Notes: generated by a model not told the origin, from the letters alone. Positions 32,590 through 46,334 are shown, counted from the first letter of the stretch. The stretch: 64,000 nt of DNA from Cristatella mucedo (GCA_009760855.2 WPIO01000096.1:1461001-1525000); one strand, 5' to 3'. Numbers and translations: made by a program.

Positions 32590-34340
32590 CTAGCTTCAAT
32601 AAAGACATTGTCGAATCACAGATGCGCCATCCCAAAAGGCTGACTCCGACGATCAACCATCTCCTCAACAGCTTCCAAGTTAGCTCCGTACCTGACGATG
32701 TCGGTGATGATCTAGCTGATCGCTTCTCTTGCTTCTTTGTTGAGAAGATAGACAAGATCAGGAAGTCCATCATCACGATAGCCGTATACCCCTAAAATGC
32801 TGTCCCTCGATTTCTTGCCGCACCTCAACGTACATTTCGAAAGGTGATTGGAGACCTCGTCCTGAATGCCATATCCAAAATCAAAGTAGACAAGCCCTTT
32901 GGATCCTATTCACACTTTCCTGCTTTGAAGATGCATTATTCTGCTGCTGCCATGCATAAACAACTTAATAATATGTAATTGGCCTCAGGTCATGTCCCAG
33001 CACCTCTCAAAAAGGCTTTTGTCAAGCCACTATTCAAGAAAGCGGCACTAGACCAAAAGAACATTAGTAGCTATTGCCTAGTCTTCCCTTTACCGTACCT
33101 ATCAGAGAATCTGGAAGGATTCGTGGCAGACCAGCTGAACCAATTTGTAGAAACTAATAAATTTGCTAGTTACTTCCACTCTGCTTTTAGAGCTCGTAAA
33201 TCCACAGTCAGCATTGCTATGGGTGTACAACAACCTGCTTAGGAATGCAGGCATTGGTATCGTATATGTGATTGTTTTGCTCGATATTTCGGCAGCTTTT
33301 GATACTATCGATCCTCAAGTTCTTCTTGAGCACCTCTAATCTCGCCTGGGCATTACTGACACCGTGTTTCAATTTTTTGGGTCCTATCTCAGTAAGCGAT
33401 TCCAGAATATTGATTTGAATGGACAAAGATCATCCGAATAACCTTTGAATTGTGGGTTACCTCTGGGCTCCGTGCTCGGTACTGTTATTTTCACAGTTTA
33501 CACTCCTCCTTTCGCCGACGTGATAGCCAAGTACAATCTAGGCTTTCACTTCTATGCAGATGACACTCAGTTGCACCTTTGCTTTGACTCTTTCCGAACC
33601 CTCCGGCGCGTCATATTCGCTTAACAACCTTGCTGTATGCACTGATAACATATACACATAGATGGCAACATATTTTCTTCAATTAAAAACTGATACAAAC
33701 AACTTGCTAGCCACGGCAAACCGATTGTGATTCAGAAATTGGAAAGGCTACCACCCAAAATATGCTCTGCCAGCATATCTCCTATTGAATCTGCAGGAAA
33801 TCTAGCTGTCAAGTTCCAAAATAACATTTCATAAGACGACCAAATCAGCTCCACAATTGAGTCAGCCGACGTTCAGGTATATAATATTGCTAAAATTCTG
33901 CCTGGTTTAGACAAGGGTGCCATATTTAATCTGGTCCATGCACTTGCGACATCAAGTCTTGACTTCTGTAACTTACTGCTTGCCATTCTACCGGCCGATG
34001 GATTCAGGCCGTAACGGCTGGTGCAAAACTCTGCAGCTAGGCTTCTCTGTTGTGGGCTTCGAAGTTGCCACATTACGCCACTTCCCACCGACCTGCACTC
34101 GCTACCAGTCAAGCAAGACGTCGATTTCAAGGTTTCATAACTCACTTTCAGGTCCCTTCATTCTTTAGCTCCAGTATAACTATCACATATACTGTCCCAC
34201 CAAGCTAAGGTTCGCATTAACTGCTTTTCGGAATCTAACCGTTTACCTATACCTCGTACAAACCTTAAATCCTTTGGAGACGGTGGTTTTAGTTCATATG
34301 ATTCCAAAGCCTAAAACTCACATGGTTGATCGCTGATTTT
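32590..34340 (+). mobile_element. L2-like non-LTR retrotransposon, decayed
   Basis: The pre-RT linker 32600-32770 matches 10205-10400. RT motifs follow: APLKKAFVKPLFKKAALDQK (32980-33060), LLDISAAFDTIDPQVL-like sequence across a frameshift (33285-33325), YADD at 33553-33564, then a C-terminal part (33780-34320) ending in the DGGFSSYDSKA-like box. The 3' UTR and tail are missing. The copy stops where the inverted-repeat element begins. Confidence 0.8.
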
Positions 34341-34342
34341 TG

Positions 34343-37300
34343 ATATAGTATGACCGAGTCCATTGCTCCTCCTGGATCAAGCCAAAGGTCTCTCAGCGAT
34401 CTCACGGTGCCCCTCACCAAATGATCAACTGGGCCGTATATCAAGCGTCAGCTTTCCAATATAACATGAATGCATGTCAGAGTGTTCTAATTGATGTGAT
34501 TGCCTATATTATCATTGGGGATTAGGTACTGGTTATTGGTTACTTAGTTTGATAGGCTATTGGTTTAATTATTATTACTTATTACTTATTAAATTGGGCA
34601 TTAAAGATTGGTTATTGGTTTGTAGCCCATAGTTTCCTAGCAGAGCAGAAAAACTATGGGCTACAAAAAGGTACCCTGGAGCTGAACGAGAGAAGACGAA
34701 GCCTTCGATGTGACAATTGACGAACTGAAGGGAATATCCACTCAAGTATAGGCATCAATATGTGAGCTATGGTATCCGTAGCACCCTGGGCTCTGGTACG
34801 TCGTGCTTCCTCGGGTCTGGCCACAGTGATCGGATCAAATGGGGTTGTGACACGGGGGCCTGGCTGGGAAGCCCAAGCTACACTCACTCTTGGAGGACAT
34901 GGCATCCACCTCCTTGTCCAGATCCTCTCAAAGGGACACAGACCCAGGGACCTCGGCATGCAACTACAGGGGCCTGCCCACCAGAGAAAGAATAAATGTG
35001 AGAGAGGGTTTCTGAAGATGACACCACGACCAAAGGAACTGTACAGGCCTTGACCTCTCCGAGCAGGGTAGAATGAGGAGGCTCTGGCTACTGTCGGTTA
35101 CATTTTCTCTATATCTGTCTCTACTCGAGTCACCATTGCCAGGAGCTCTAACTCTAACGCATCTGATTCCTTAGGCATGTCAGGTTTGGCCGTTCGTTTT
35201 GGCCTCACCATTGGGCAGTTCTTCCTCAGGCTCGCTCGTCAAAGTCAGAGGTGGTGGCAAACTATTCGATGTAAAGTTGGCAGCGTATAGAAAATAAACA
35301 AGGATAGCCCGTTGGTGGATTGAACTGACCAAAGGTCGTTTTCCATTTGACTAAATGCGAATAGAAGACAGATTCCATGTTAGTTCATTTTCTGCCTGAC
35401 CTTTGGTCCTCCAATAAGAGCAATCGCTCAGATCAGGTCCTCGGATAGGCAGATGAAGACTTGATTCAGCTTGTCGGTATCAGTGTGTGTCACTCCCAAT
35501 TGACCGTTTGCCTAAAACATGTTTTAGTGGCGACGTGCATGAACCACGGTGCCATGCGGATGTCGATTCTGAAAAGGCAGCCATCTTACACTCTGTTACA
35601 GTGCAAGGGCGCGAAAATTTATCACGTGACAAGATGGCCGCCAGAGGTTGCATCTTAAAAACAACAATCATTAAACATAGTTTGAGGCTAAAGAGTTACG
35701 TGTGTCCAAGTAATTGTGCATGTGATATGCAGAAAGCTGAACTTTCACAAAAAGAAAATCCCTATGGCCATATTCCAGAGGCATCTGGCATGATGCCTGA
35801 GCCTTCTGGGTCTTGGAGTAGCACCGTCATTTTCCGGAGGCGGTGGCGTCTTACCATGGCATCGGTTTTGTCTCACAGTGAAGCCAGGCTTCACTTCCTA
35901 AGCGATCACTCAGGTGCAAAATATAGACTTTCAGGCGGTGATCTAATTTCTCTTACAGGCGCCAAAGTAGGGGCCGCCATCGCCGACGAAGCTGGTGGCT
36001 CTAATCCGAAAGATGCTGTTACTGACGCCTCAGATACGGCTTTTACGGTGTGCACTGATAAATTGGGCATCGTTTGCTGTTGCTGCTACATTGCATAGGT
36101 GGTAGTGGCAGCAGCTCCAATCGCCGAGCTTGCCTCGTTTCGGCAGGCAAGAGGCCGGCTCCTGCACGAGAAAGGCCTCTGATGCGGCCTGAACCTCAGC
36201 GATGCCCTCAACAAGACACAGTTGAAAGTTTCCCCTTCGAGCCGGAAAAACTGTTGCTTCCGGTGCAGCTGCCCCAGCTCCTGCTGCTGGAGCAGCACCA
36301 GCTGGGGCAGCAGCTGAGGCAGTTAAACCTGCTTTACGCGAACCCAGTGAGGAGGCCAATCTTGGCTGCGGTTCTCCCGACGGCCGGGTGCGAGCGGGCA
36401 AAAGCCCAAGATTCCAGGAGCATGCCAGCACCTGATGCCGAGTTAAAGTTGGACGCAGTCATCTGCGGCCGCTGCTGGCCACGGCTGCCGTGCGCCTGTC
36501 TCGCACAGGGCCCCCTCCAAAAACACGTCGGGTCGATACTACCCTTTTGGCTGAGCGACCATGCACTTTTCGGTCTTGGGGTCCAGGCTCCACATGGAGC
36601 TGCTATTTCTCTTTCAGGATCTCCGGCCTTACACTGGCAGCTGCAGAGTAGCTCCAAAGGACGTTTGCCACACTTTTCCTAGAAAATATTATTAATATAA
36701 TACAGCTGTATGGAAAAAGTAAGTCTACCCTCTGGTAACGGAAGCTGCTCTATGCCAGCTTTAGGGCCAGAGCCGACTAATCGGCAGGGTAAGTGCCAGA
36801 GCTTACAGAGGGCTAGGGTCAAAGGGTCGAAGGCGGCTTCGTTGTCTACCGTCGGTTGCAGTTGGTCTGCTTGCTGTTTCTTTTTGCCGATCGCTTTGGC
36901 CGCCAGCGTTTCCATTTGAAGCTCTATCGTTTTGTCGCCCTCATCGATGATCATCTTGCTGGAAAGAGAGTGACGTTTACCCGGTGCATTCGCAGCACCC
37001 CATGGGGTAACCAAAATGCCAACTTAAATCTTCTCCCTTATCCGCATGACTCGGCGGCTTAACCAATCCCGTTTGCAGCAAGCATAGTTTCAGATTACGC
37101 CTTGTCTCTTTAGGCGATATACCTTATTTTCGTTCGTTATCAGGTTTACTGCCTTGATACTGCCTCCATCCAGTACTCCAATGTTTTAATCTATTTCTAT
37201 CCTAAGCTCTGATTATGTGGAGTCATAATGCCAATCCCATTAGTAGGCAGGTGTATGCTGGCACCTTGAAGATGAGTGCAGAAGCTTTTAATGATGAGAA

Positions 37301-38195
37301 CAAGAGCTTTAGTTCCAATTTGCAGCTATGCCCCACTCTCGAGCTCCTACCTTACCTGAGAATATGTCTTCTCCCCCTACCACCCGCAGCAACAACTTTA
37401 AAGAAAAGACGAATTGAAAACGCATTTTGGCAAGAGAATCTCCATACCATGCATGTTCAATACCTTTAGAAAGCAGCATGTCAATATGAACTCGGTTTTT
37501 AAATTTTTAATATCACCAATCTCAAACCCAATGAATGCTGAAGCTGGTTTTGTTTGATGCACTTCCAGATTACACCCCAACAGCAGATAGCTTTCAGATT
37601 ACAATATGCCACCAAGTCAAGATTTGCTTTGAGTCGACATGCTGGCCGCTGCTTTAGTCACCGGAGTTTCCCCTACAGCTTTCTGCCGAGTCACTGGCAT
37701 CCGGGCCATTCTGGTCTTCTCCTGCTGATATGTCCCCTGATGACGGCGGATCTGGTCTGAGATGCCACCGCCGCCGATCCTGCTTTCGCGAAGTCGTAGC
37801 CGACTCTTCATTCTCGGCGTCCACGGCAGAAGCGCCCGGCGCTGCCCCGTTTTACTTTGCTGTTATGGCCTATGCGTCCGGAGGTGCCGAAGCCCATCGG
37901 TAACTATCAGTTGCTGAATGAACTATCGGTCGAGGGCGACAAGGGTTTATCCTGTCGCACTCCTGCAGCAGCCGGATATTTATCGAGCGTTTTCGAATCG
38001 AGGCTTAAAACGGTCGTCAAGTTTTTGTACACAATGCTCAGGAATTGGACGTGAGACGGCTCGACTCCCAGGTGTCACGGAGCCTTGAAGAGGGCCACAT
38101 GGCGGACACTTGGCAAAGCAGTCTGCATACACATCGCAGTGCTACGATTCCTGTGGTACATGCCCTGATTCTGAGAAGCGTGCGAGGCTAAGAGA
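34343..38195 (-). mobile_element. Unclassified repeat element, copy A
   Basis: About 3.85 kb that recurs in reverse orientation in three pieces: 34343-36805 matches 42622-39893, 36830-37030 matches about 38790-38590, and 36940-38190 matches 44095-42985. Identity is high in places (roughly 95% over 38050-38190). Minus-strand frames conserved between copies include ARRGNFQLCLV (near 36240), a Gln-rich ADQLQPTVDNEAAF (near 36850) and SRLRLRESRIGGG (near 37780). A GVRQ.KPLSPS stretch near 37935, GVRQGHPLSP in the other copy, resembles the RT template motif, which hints at a retroelement. I cannot place it in a family. Substitutions hit all codon positions, so the copies look neutral. Confidence 0.7.
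34622..34668. promoter_or_regulatory. Perfect hairpin in copy A
   Basis: TTTGTAGCCCATAGTTT pairs with AAACTATGGGCTACAAA, a 17-bp perfect stem with a loop of about 14 bases. The same hairpin occurs in the other arm at 42288-42334. Its role is unknown. Confidence 0.85.
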
Positions 38196-38199
38196 AACG

Positions 38200-41100
38200 G
38201 CAAGCAGACCAACTGCAGTTGACGGCAGCAAACGAAGCCATCCTACGAACCTGTAGCCCTAAAAAGGTAGTTGCCCACTCGACCATCACCCGAGAGTAAG
38301 ATCAGTTGGGGCTGATCTGACGCCCCCTCAAATTTGATGGCGGAGCCTGGCTAGTTCGAAAGTCATGAACCACAGTCTCTACCTTGAAGCCAGCCAGCTC
38401 AGTGACAGGGCTGAAGACGGCGAGCGGCTGCGTTTCGGGTTTAATGAATGACCATCGAAAGATGGCGAGAAAGAGTATCTTCTAGTATTTACGGCACAGC
38501 TGACATTAAGGGATGGCGTTTGAGGGATAACAATCGAGGGGATTAACATTCTACATCTGAGGGAGATTGACTTCCGAATTAAGGAATGGATTAAGTTTCT
38601 CACGTCGGCGACCCCCGAGGCGCCGTGAATGCACCATCCTAACATCACTATCTTTCCAGCAAATAGATCATCGATGAGAAAGGCAAGATGGACGACGGTA
38701 AAACAGAAGGGCTGGCGGCTGAAGGAATCGTCAAAAAAAAACGGCAAACACACCAACAGCAACCGACGGTAGCGACCGAAGCCGCCTTCTTTACGAAGTA
38801 ACTACTAACTCTTCACTCGTCAACCAAAGACCGATGGCCTTCAAACGGGAGCACTCGAGGCCAAAGTAGTCGACACGGAGCAACTTCAAGCAGACCGACC
38901 GCAGCCTACAGTGGTGAATGAAGCCGCCTTCTTTCGCAAGCCAGACGGCCGCCGGCTCAAAGCGAACCCGATCGATCGGCCGCTCGCAGGGGACGGCCTG
39001 TCCACTCCGTCTGGCGTAGCTAGTTCCACTAGTCGTTCACAGCGCTAGAGGACGATCTAGGTGATGAGCCAACTAGATCACCTGTCGAGCCCACCGGCAA
39101 CGGCTCACAAGAGCCAGACAGCAGACTCATTCAGCTGCATCAGTCATCCGACTGCAATATCGACGGAGGAAGCGGGTATGGGACTGCTTCCGACCTAGTA
39201 GCCACAACAGTGAAAGTGCACAAAATTAAAGTCAGTGGGCAACTGCATGTCTCGGTGCTGAGCACAGAGGAGTACGGCTAGCACCGCTTTTAGTGACGAG
39301 GCGACACTATCCTGCACCGAAGCTGGAGAGGCAGTGGCGGCCGGCAGATATTTCGACTGGGCCTCAGGCGGTAAGTCGAGAGAGCAGCCACAGCTCAAAG
39401 TAGCAGAGTTGCGAAAAAGCGCTGCCGCACTCTCGAGTTCGGTTGGCTTGGACGAAATGCTCTCTATTTCTACCCAGTTTGTATCCAATGGGCTGCGTTA
39501 AGGCGACGTTGGCTGGGAGCAGCAGCAACCCTTCGGTCATGATTAACAGCAATCTCGGACGTACGACTGATACGACAGCTACACGTTGCAGCCAATAGCG
39601 ATGGTCGAAATGGTACATTCAATAGCTGCGGCCGCAGTTGAGGCTGAGGCGAAGCCAAGAGTTGCAGCCGTGGCTCAGGCTTCTTGCCCCTCTGGTTTGT
39701 TTCGATGGCCAGTGCTTTTATCCCGACGACGAGCCGTGGCTCCAATACCAGTCGACAAGCTTTTTCCGGCAGCTACTTCGGACACGCCCATCCACCGGCG
39801 AACCTTACTCGACATTAAACTCGGCAGTTTTAAGTAAGGATTCGGCTCTAGCCTTGGATGGCTCTGTGCTGGCGCTCTCATTACCGATCTGTAAGCTCTG
39901 GCACTTTCCCTGCCGATTGGTCTGCTCTGGCCCTCAAGCTAGCACAGAGCCGCTACCATGACCGGACTGGTAGACTTACTTTTTCCACACAGATGTATTA
40001 ATATTAAATACTATTTTCTAGGAAACGTGAAGCAAACGTTCTTCGGAGATGCTCACCAGCTGTCAAGATAAGATACCGGCAAAGCTGAAAGGGAAGTAGC
40101 TGCTCCATGTGGACTCCAAGACTGAAAAGTGAATAGTTGCTCAGCCGAAGGAGTAATATCGACCCTAAGCTTTATCGGAGAGGCCCCTGTGCTAGACAGG
40201 CGCGCCGCAGCCTGTGGACAGCGGCAGCTGCAAATGATTGCTTCCATCTTCAACCCAGCATCAGGTGCAGGCATGCTTCAGTGCTCATGCACTTGTGCCA
40301 GCTCACGCCCGGCCGTCGGGCGAACCGCAGCCAAGCTTCGCCTTCTCTCTGGGTTCGCCTACAGCAGGTAAAGCTGCACCGGAAGCAACCGTTCTTCTGG
40401 CTCGTAGGGGAAACTTTCAACTGTGTCTTGTTGACGGCATTGCCGAGGTTCTGGCCGCACCAGAGGCCTTTCACTGGCATGAGCCGGCGTTTGGCCAGCC
40501 GAAGCGAGGCCAACTCGGCAATCGCAGCTGCTGCCACTGCCACCTATGCAATGTAGCACCAACAGCAAACGAATCCCAATTAAGCAGTGCACACCGTAAA
40601 AGCTGTATCTGCGGCGTCAGTAGCAGCGTCTTTCGGATTGCGGCCACCATCTTCGTCAGCGACGGTGGCCCATACTTTGACGCCCGAAAGAGACATTTGA
40701 TCAACTCGTGAGAGTCTATGTTTTGCACCTGAGGGACCGCTTAGGAAGTGAAGCATGGCTTCCCTGTGAGACAGAACTGAGGCCAGCGCCAGAGGCCACT
40801 GCCTCTGGACTCACGGGAAAACGAAGCTACTGTGGGCGTGTGATCGCTGCCACGAGGTTCCTTCCCCGGCCGGCGTTCCGTCCGCCCAACGGAAACACTA
40901 ATTGCCGGCCCGTTACGCGTTCCATGCTGCTCAATTCACTTTTCGCCTGTGAGTCAGCAGCTATCCACTTTCTTCTCTATCTTAACACCTCGTGCTCCAT
41001 AGCAGTAAGCATGACCGCTGCTATATCATATAATACAGTCATCGACAACGCCACGACTCGCTTGTGGGGGCTTCGCTCTTTGTCATCGCCCCGCCATCGC

Positions 41101-42625
41101 ACGCCCAGGAGCCCCTACACTACTACTCCAAGACTCAGCAGGCTCAGGCTGAATGTCAGATGCCTCTGGGACTTGGCCTTGGGGATTAATGTTTTGCAAA
41201 AATTCGGCTTTCTATATAGCACATGGACAATTCCTTGGAGACACATAACTCTTTAGGCTCAACATATGTTTTGTGATTGTTGTTCCTACGATTTAACCTC
41301 AGGAGGCAGTCCAGTCACGTGATAACTTTTCACACACTACCAATGTGCCAGAGTGTCAGACGGCTGCCTTTTCAGAATCGACATCAACATGGTACCGCGG
41401 TTCATGCACGTCGCTGCTCAAACCTGTTTGAGGCAAAAGGTCGACTTGACGCGACACTTAGATACGGAAAAGTTGAATCGAGACCCCATCAAGCTGTCTG
41501 CCTAATCGAGGACACGATCTAGGCTATGTTTCCTATTGGAGGACCAACGGCCATGCAGAAAATGAACTTAAGTGGCTTTGTCTTCTATTCGTTTTTAGTC
41601 AATTGGAAAACGACCTTTGGTTAGTTTAATCCACTAACGGGCTATCCTTGTCCATTTTCTATACGCTGCCAACTATAATTCGAATATTTTGCAGCCACCT
41701 CTGGCTTTGCTGATTGAGCCTGAGGAAAAACTCCCCAATGGCGAGACCGAAACAAATGAACAAGCCGGACGAGCCTAAGAAATCAAATGCAGTAGAGTAG
41801 AAGCTCCTGGCAATTGCGACTCAAGCAGAGAAAGATACAGGGAAAATGTAACAGACAGTAGCCAGAGCCACCTCAGTCTCCCCGGCTCGGAGAGGGCAAG
41901 GCCTGGAAAATTTCTTTGGCCCTGGTGTCAACATCAGAGACCCTCTCGCACCATTTTGTTTCTGGAGGACTGGCCCCTGTACTCATATGCCGAGGTCCCT
42001 GAGTCTGTGTCCCTCTGAGAAGATCTGGACAAGGAGGTGGATGTCATGTCCTCCAAGAGCGAGTGTAGCTTGGGCTTCCCTGCCAAGCCCCCACCCACTG
42101 CCACAACCCCACTTCGATCCGGTCACAGGGGCCAGACCCGGGGAAGCACGACATACCGGAGCCCGTGGTGCTGCGGCTACCATAACTCGGATATTGATAC
42201 ATATAGCTTGACTGAATACCCCCTTCAGTTCGTCGATTGTCTCATCGAAGGCTCAACCTTCTCTCGTCCAGCTACAGGGTACCTTTTTGTAGCCCATAGT
42301 TTCTCTGCTCTGCAAGGAAACTATGGGCTACAAACCACAACCATTATCCAATGCCCAATATAATAAGTAATAAGTAATAATAAGTAACCAATCATCAATC
42401 AAACTAAGTAATCAATAACCAGTAACTAATCACCATTGAAGAAATAAGCACTTACATCAACCAGAACACTCTGACATGCATTGCGGTTCTGTTGGAGAGC
42501 TGATGCTAGGTATACCTGCCGAGTTTGTAATACATTGAGGGGCACGGAGGAGATCGCTGAGAAACCTTTGGCTTGATCCTGAAGGAGCAATGGGCTCGGT
42601 CATACAATATCAAACATCAACCATT
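38200..42625 (+). mobile_element. Unclassified repeat element, inverted copy B (with divergent inner part)
   Basis: The reverse-complement partner of copy A. 39893-42622 aligns throughout with 36805-34343, except for an extra stretch of about 350 bp at 40780-41130. 38590-38790 aligns with 37030-36830. Between them (38800-39890) a second and third version of the Q.Q..PTV..EAAFF segment occur (near 38730 and 38890), and FDGQCFYPDDEPWLQYQ is readable near 39690. The frame 40238-40711 retains GNFQLCLVDGIAEV and CCHCHLCNV, a Cys/His-rich patch that could be a small zinc finger. No full ORF survives. Confidence 0.7.
42288..42334. promoter_or_regulatory. Perfect hairpin in copy B
   Basis: TTTGTAGCCCATAGTTTC pairs with GAAACTATGGGCTACAAA around a loop with CTGCTCTGC. 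It is the same stem as at 34622-34668, with some loop differences. Confidence 0.85.
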
Positions 42626-42984
42626 AACCGTAGTTTTGGAATGAAACCCGTTTTTGTTAGGTTGGCGGAGTAAAAAGTTAAACCTTACGATGTTAAGATG
42701 GAGCCGTCTCGGCCGCACGTCGGTTGGGGAGGAGCGAGGAGAAAAGCAACACATAAGCAAGCGCCAGATTGGAGCCAATTGTGATCATCATTCATGGCTT
42801 GGACTGTCTTTCTTTCTGCAAAGCAGTCAAGGTCGTATCAGGAGAGTGGGTCGTGTTGGGCAAGTCGAGCTCAGGCTGGCCCTGGCCAAGTCTGGGGAGT
42901 CTGAGTCTAGCTGGTGAGGTGAGAGACCAAACGGAAGGCCGCTTGGCCACCCTGGTGGCTGCCCAAGTGTTGGAATGAGTGCTC

Positions 42985-44112
42985 ATCACGCCTCTCAGAA
43001 TCAGGGCATGTAGCACAGGAATCGTAGCACTGCGATGTGTATGCTGACTGCTTCACCAAGTGTCCGCCATGTGGCCCTCTTCAAGGCTCCGTGACACCTG
43101 GGAGTCGAGCCATCTCTCGTCGAATTTCTGACCATTGTGTACAAGAACTCGACGACCATTTTAGGCCTCGGTTTGAATACGCTTGATAAATTTCCGGCTG
43201 CGACAGGAGTGCGACAGGGTCACCCCTTGTCGCCATCGACCGGTAGTGCATTCGGCGACTGAAAGTTACTGATGGGATTCGGCACCTCCAGACGCATAGG
43301 CACAACAGCAATGGCCAAACGGGGCAGCGCTGGACGCTTCTGCAGAAGACGTCAAGAATAAAGAGTCGGCTACGACTTCGCGAAAGCAGGATCGGCGGCG
43401 GCATCTCAGACCAGATCCGCATTCGTCAGGGGACATATCAGCAGGGGAAGATGAGGATGGCTCATATGTCAGTGACTCGGCAGACAGCTGTAGGTGATAC
43501 TCCTGTGACTAAAGCAGCGGCCAGTAAGTCGACTCCAAGCACGGCTTGACAAGCTACTTTCAAAGATATCGGACATAGTACCGAGATTTGCTTGCCAAAA
43601 TGTGTTTTCAAGTCGTCTCTTAAGTTGTTGCTGCGAGTGGTAGGGGGAGAAGGCAAAATCTCAGGTAAGGTAAGAGCTCGTGGTTGGGGCATAACCACAA
43701 ATTGGAAATAGAGCTCTTGTTCTCATCATTAAAAGCTTCTGCACGCATCTTCAAGGTGCCAGCATACACGTGCCTACAAATTGTATTGGCATTATGACTC
43801 CACTTCATCAGAGCTCAGGACAGAAATAAATTAAAACATTGGAGTACCGGATGGAGGCAGTATCAACGCAGCAAACCTGATAACGGACGAAAATAAGGTA
43901 AATGACCTAATGAGACAAGGCGTTATCTCATACTATGCTTGCTGCAAATGGGATTGGTTATGCCGCCGAGTCATGCAGATGAGGGAGAAAATTTGAGTTG
44001 GCATTCTTTTTACTCCATCGGGTGCTGCGAATGCACCGGGTAGACGTCACTCTCTGTCCAACTAGATAATTGTCGATGAGGGCAACACAATGTTTGATAC
44101 GTTAGAAGCGCT
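42985..44112 (+). mobile_element. Unclassified repeat element, partial copy C
   Basis: Aligns in reverse with 38190-36900 of copy A. Frames on the + strand include VYKNSTTILGLGLNTLDK followed by GVRQGHPLSP (about 43135-43225) and LRLRESRIGGGISDQIR (about 43370-43420). The copy breaks off in a [10 protein letters not shown]-like segment exactly where a long (TA)n begins. 42630-42985, between copies B and C, shows nothing I recognise. Confidence 0.65.
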
Positions 44113-44114
44113 TG

Positions 44115-44292
<178 letters not shown>

Positions 44293-44299
44293 CCTACGT

Positions 44300-46330
44300 T
44301 TCTTAATCTCATCTCATCTTAATCACATCCGTACATTTTTAAGCCAGAAAATTCATCCGCCCGTCACGCGGCAAGACAAATGGCTCAGCTTACTCCATAA
44401 ACAAAGCTTTGCAGCTCCTGGACTGTTGAGCATCCGGAAGCTGAGTCAGTCTGAGTCCTCACACAACTACCTAGAGCCGGCCGCAACAGTGGACGGAGCT
44501 AGTGGCAGTGCCCAAGCTAAATACGTTTGGTCATTGCATCACGCCTCTGTTTGCTTTCTCTCTGCCGGCTTATTTTAGGGTTGCAGGACTTACAAATCCA
44601 CAAGGAAATCAAGCCTTCGATGAAGCAGTTTGACATCTCTAGCAAGGGAAATTTCAGACATTCAATAACTTCATTAGATGAACTCTGGCACGTTTGCGGT
44701 TTTCCTAGTGGTGAGAAGCAAACTTTGGCAAAGACAAAGGCACATTTAAGCTTGAAATCCGCTGCATTTAACTGGACTGGGAGACCTGAAAACTAAGGAA
44801 TCAATCAACTGTAGTGACATGAGAACTGACTGCAACCGTGCTGGCTCGCTTGGCGGTTGCCGCACACCCTGTCAATTCGACAGATGTATCCAGCTAGACA
44901 GTTGTCAGTAGACCGATGATCCTGAAATTAATGACCTAAGCCGGAGCAGAGTAATAGCTGTGCGAGCCCTCGATTTTCTACATAGCTGGGGCAATTTATG
45001 ACAGCCGGAGCTGACAGTTTTGAGCCGACCGACTTGCAGTGACAGCATCCAATGACGAGCAGCAGCTGAACTGCCTGCTTGAACATACGGTTTCAAGATT
45101 TGCATGGGGTCATGATGATTGTTCAAATAAATGAAAAATCCATCATTTCGAACAGGTGCTACTGAATGCCCAATAAAATTACTTGATATAGCATCTGATT
45201 CGCCTGGTATTATCTCACATCATATCGCACGAGCTTTTACCTTGAGGCTAATTTGAGTGGGTATGTATGGCCTTGGGAGTGCCATTCGATAACGGCTCGC
45301 TCTGTACAGACGTCCAACTCGTGTGATGAGCAGTGTCGTCGAACTGCTGGAAGCAGAATGCCAGCTGCTGTGACGCATGATGAGTCTGTTCTCTAGCTTT
45401 TAAGACCAGCCTGGTGCACTTGTACATGATCTGTTTTGCATGCTTCATCAGTAGCCTTAGTTTGCTTACTCATGCTTCAGATGCCATGTGTTGCTAACTA
45501 GTTCGGACTATTCACTAACACTTGATAAGCGCCTAAATAGATTTAGGTCTCTCAAGGCTGTGCGCAAATACGCTAGTTTTGTATGCAACGTCGAAAGTGT
45601 AGATTAATCGCCTGAAAGTGTTCTCGGGAAGAGTGACACATGGGTAGATCATTAGCCTTACACTTTGTCTCCCATCGTGATGGCTACTGACCTCGGATGT
45701 GACCTAGAGTAACTTAAGGCTAGCCTTGAGTGCACAGGACAAATGAAAACAACCGCCCGTTGATTCTCAGTGAAGCAAAGGTGATTGTGTCCTAAGAAGG
45801 TACTCTCCCTGGCATTTGGGGAGTTGTAGCAGGGATGCGACGGGTCAACTCTTAGGAAATAGTGGAGAGACGTGTGATGTTGGGCTTGAGAGCCATCATT
45901 GAGGCAGGACAGCACAGAACAGAGGTCAAAGTGCCTAGTACTGATGCTCTCTTGGGTATAGACTCTCAGATAGTGCGCTAATTTTATCCATTTTGTTAAA
46001 AAATGAAGCCAGAAAAGAAACGTGCTAAATCTTGACCAGGCTCTTCTCAGACAGACTTGGGCGTAGCCAAAACGATATAATGTGACCTTCAACAGTTCTC
46101 ACGTATAAGCCGATGCCCTGATCGTTGGAATGCTTAGCATAAGCTTGTATTCGGTAGTCTAGAAAGCTTGGAAAGCCAGAAGTATTCTATTGAGCAGATG
46201 TCCACGGACTTATAGTAGTGATTCGTACATGATTTGTGATACTGAAGCTGGCACAAGCAGCAGGTTGAGTGATTCTTTCCGTTCATAACGTTAGAATAGA
46301 ACCGCTGCATGAAATTTGTCACAACAGCTG
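44300..46330. other. Region without recognisable genes
   Basis: I see only a weak L2-tail trace near 45525-45580 (GATAAGCGCCTAAATAGATT). The longest frame, 144 codons on the minus strand at 45658-46092, has no motif I recognise and no splice context, so I do not call it a gene. Confidence 0.4.
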
Positions 46331-46334
46331 TCAC

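Noticed and set aside
34654-34959. Conserved-looking frames in the inverted arms (minus 34654-34959 against plus 41987-42211)
   Set aside because: The frames are shared because the DNA is homologous. The differences I compared over about 100 bases change the amino acid in every case, so there is no sign of selection on the protein.
45658-46092. 144-codon minus-strand ORF
   Set aside because: No recognisable motif, no splice context and ordinary composition. Probably chance.
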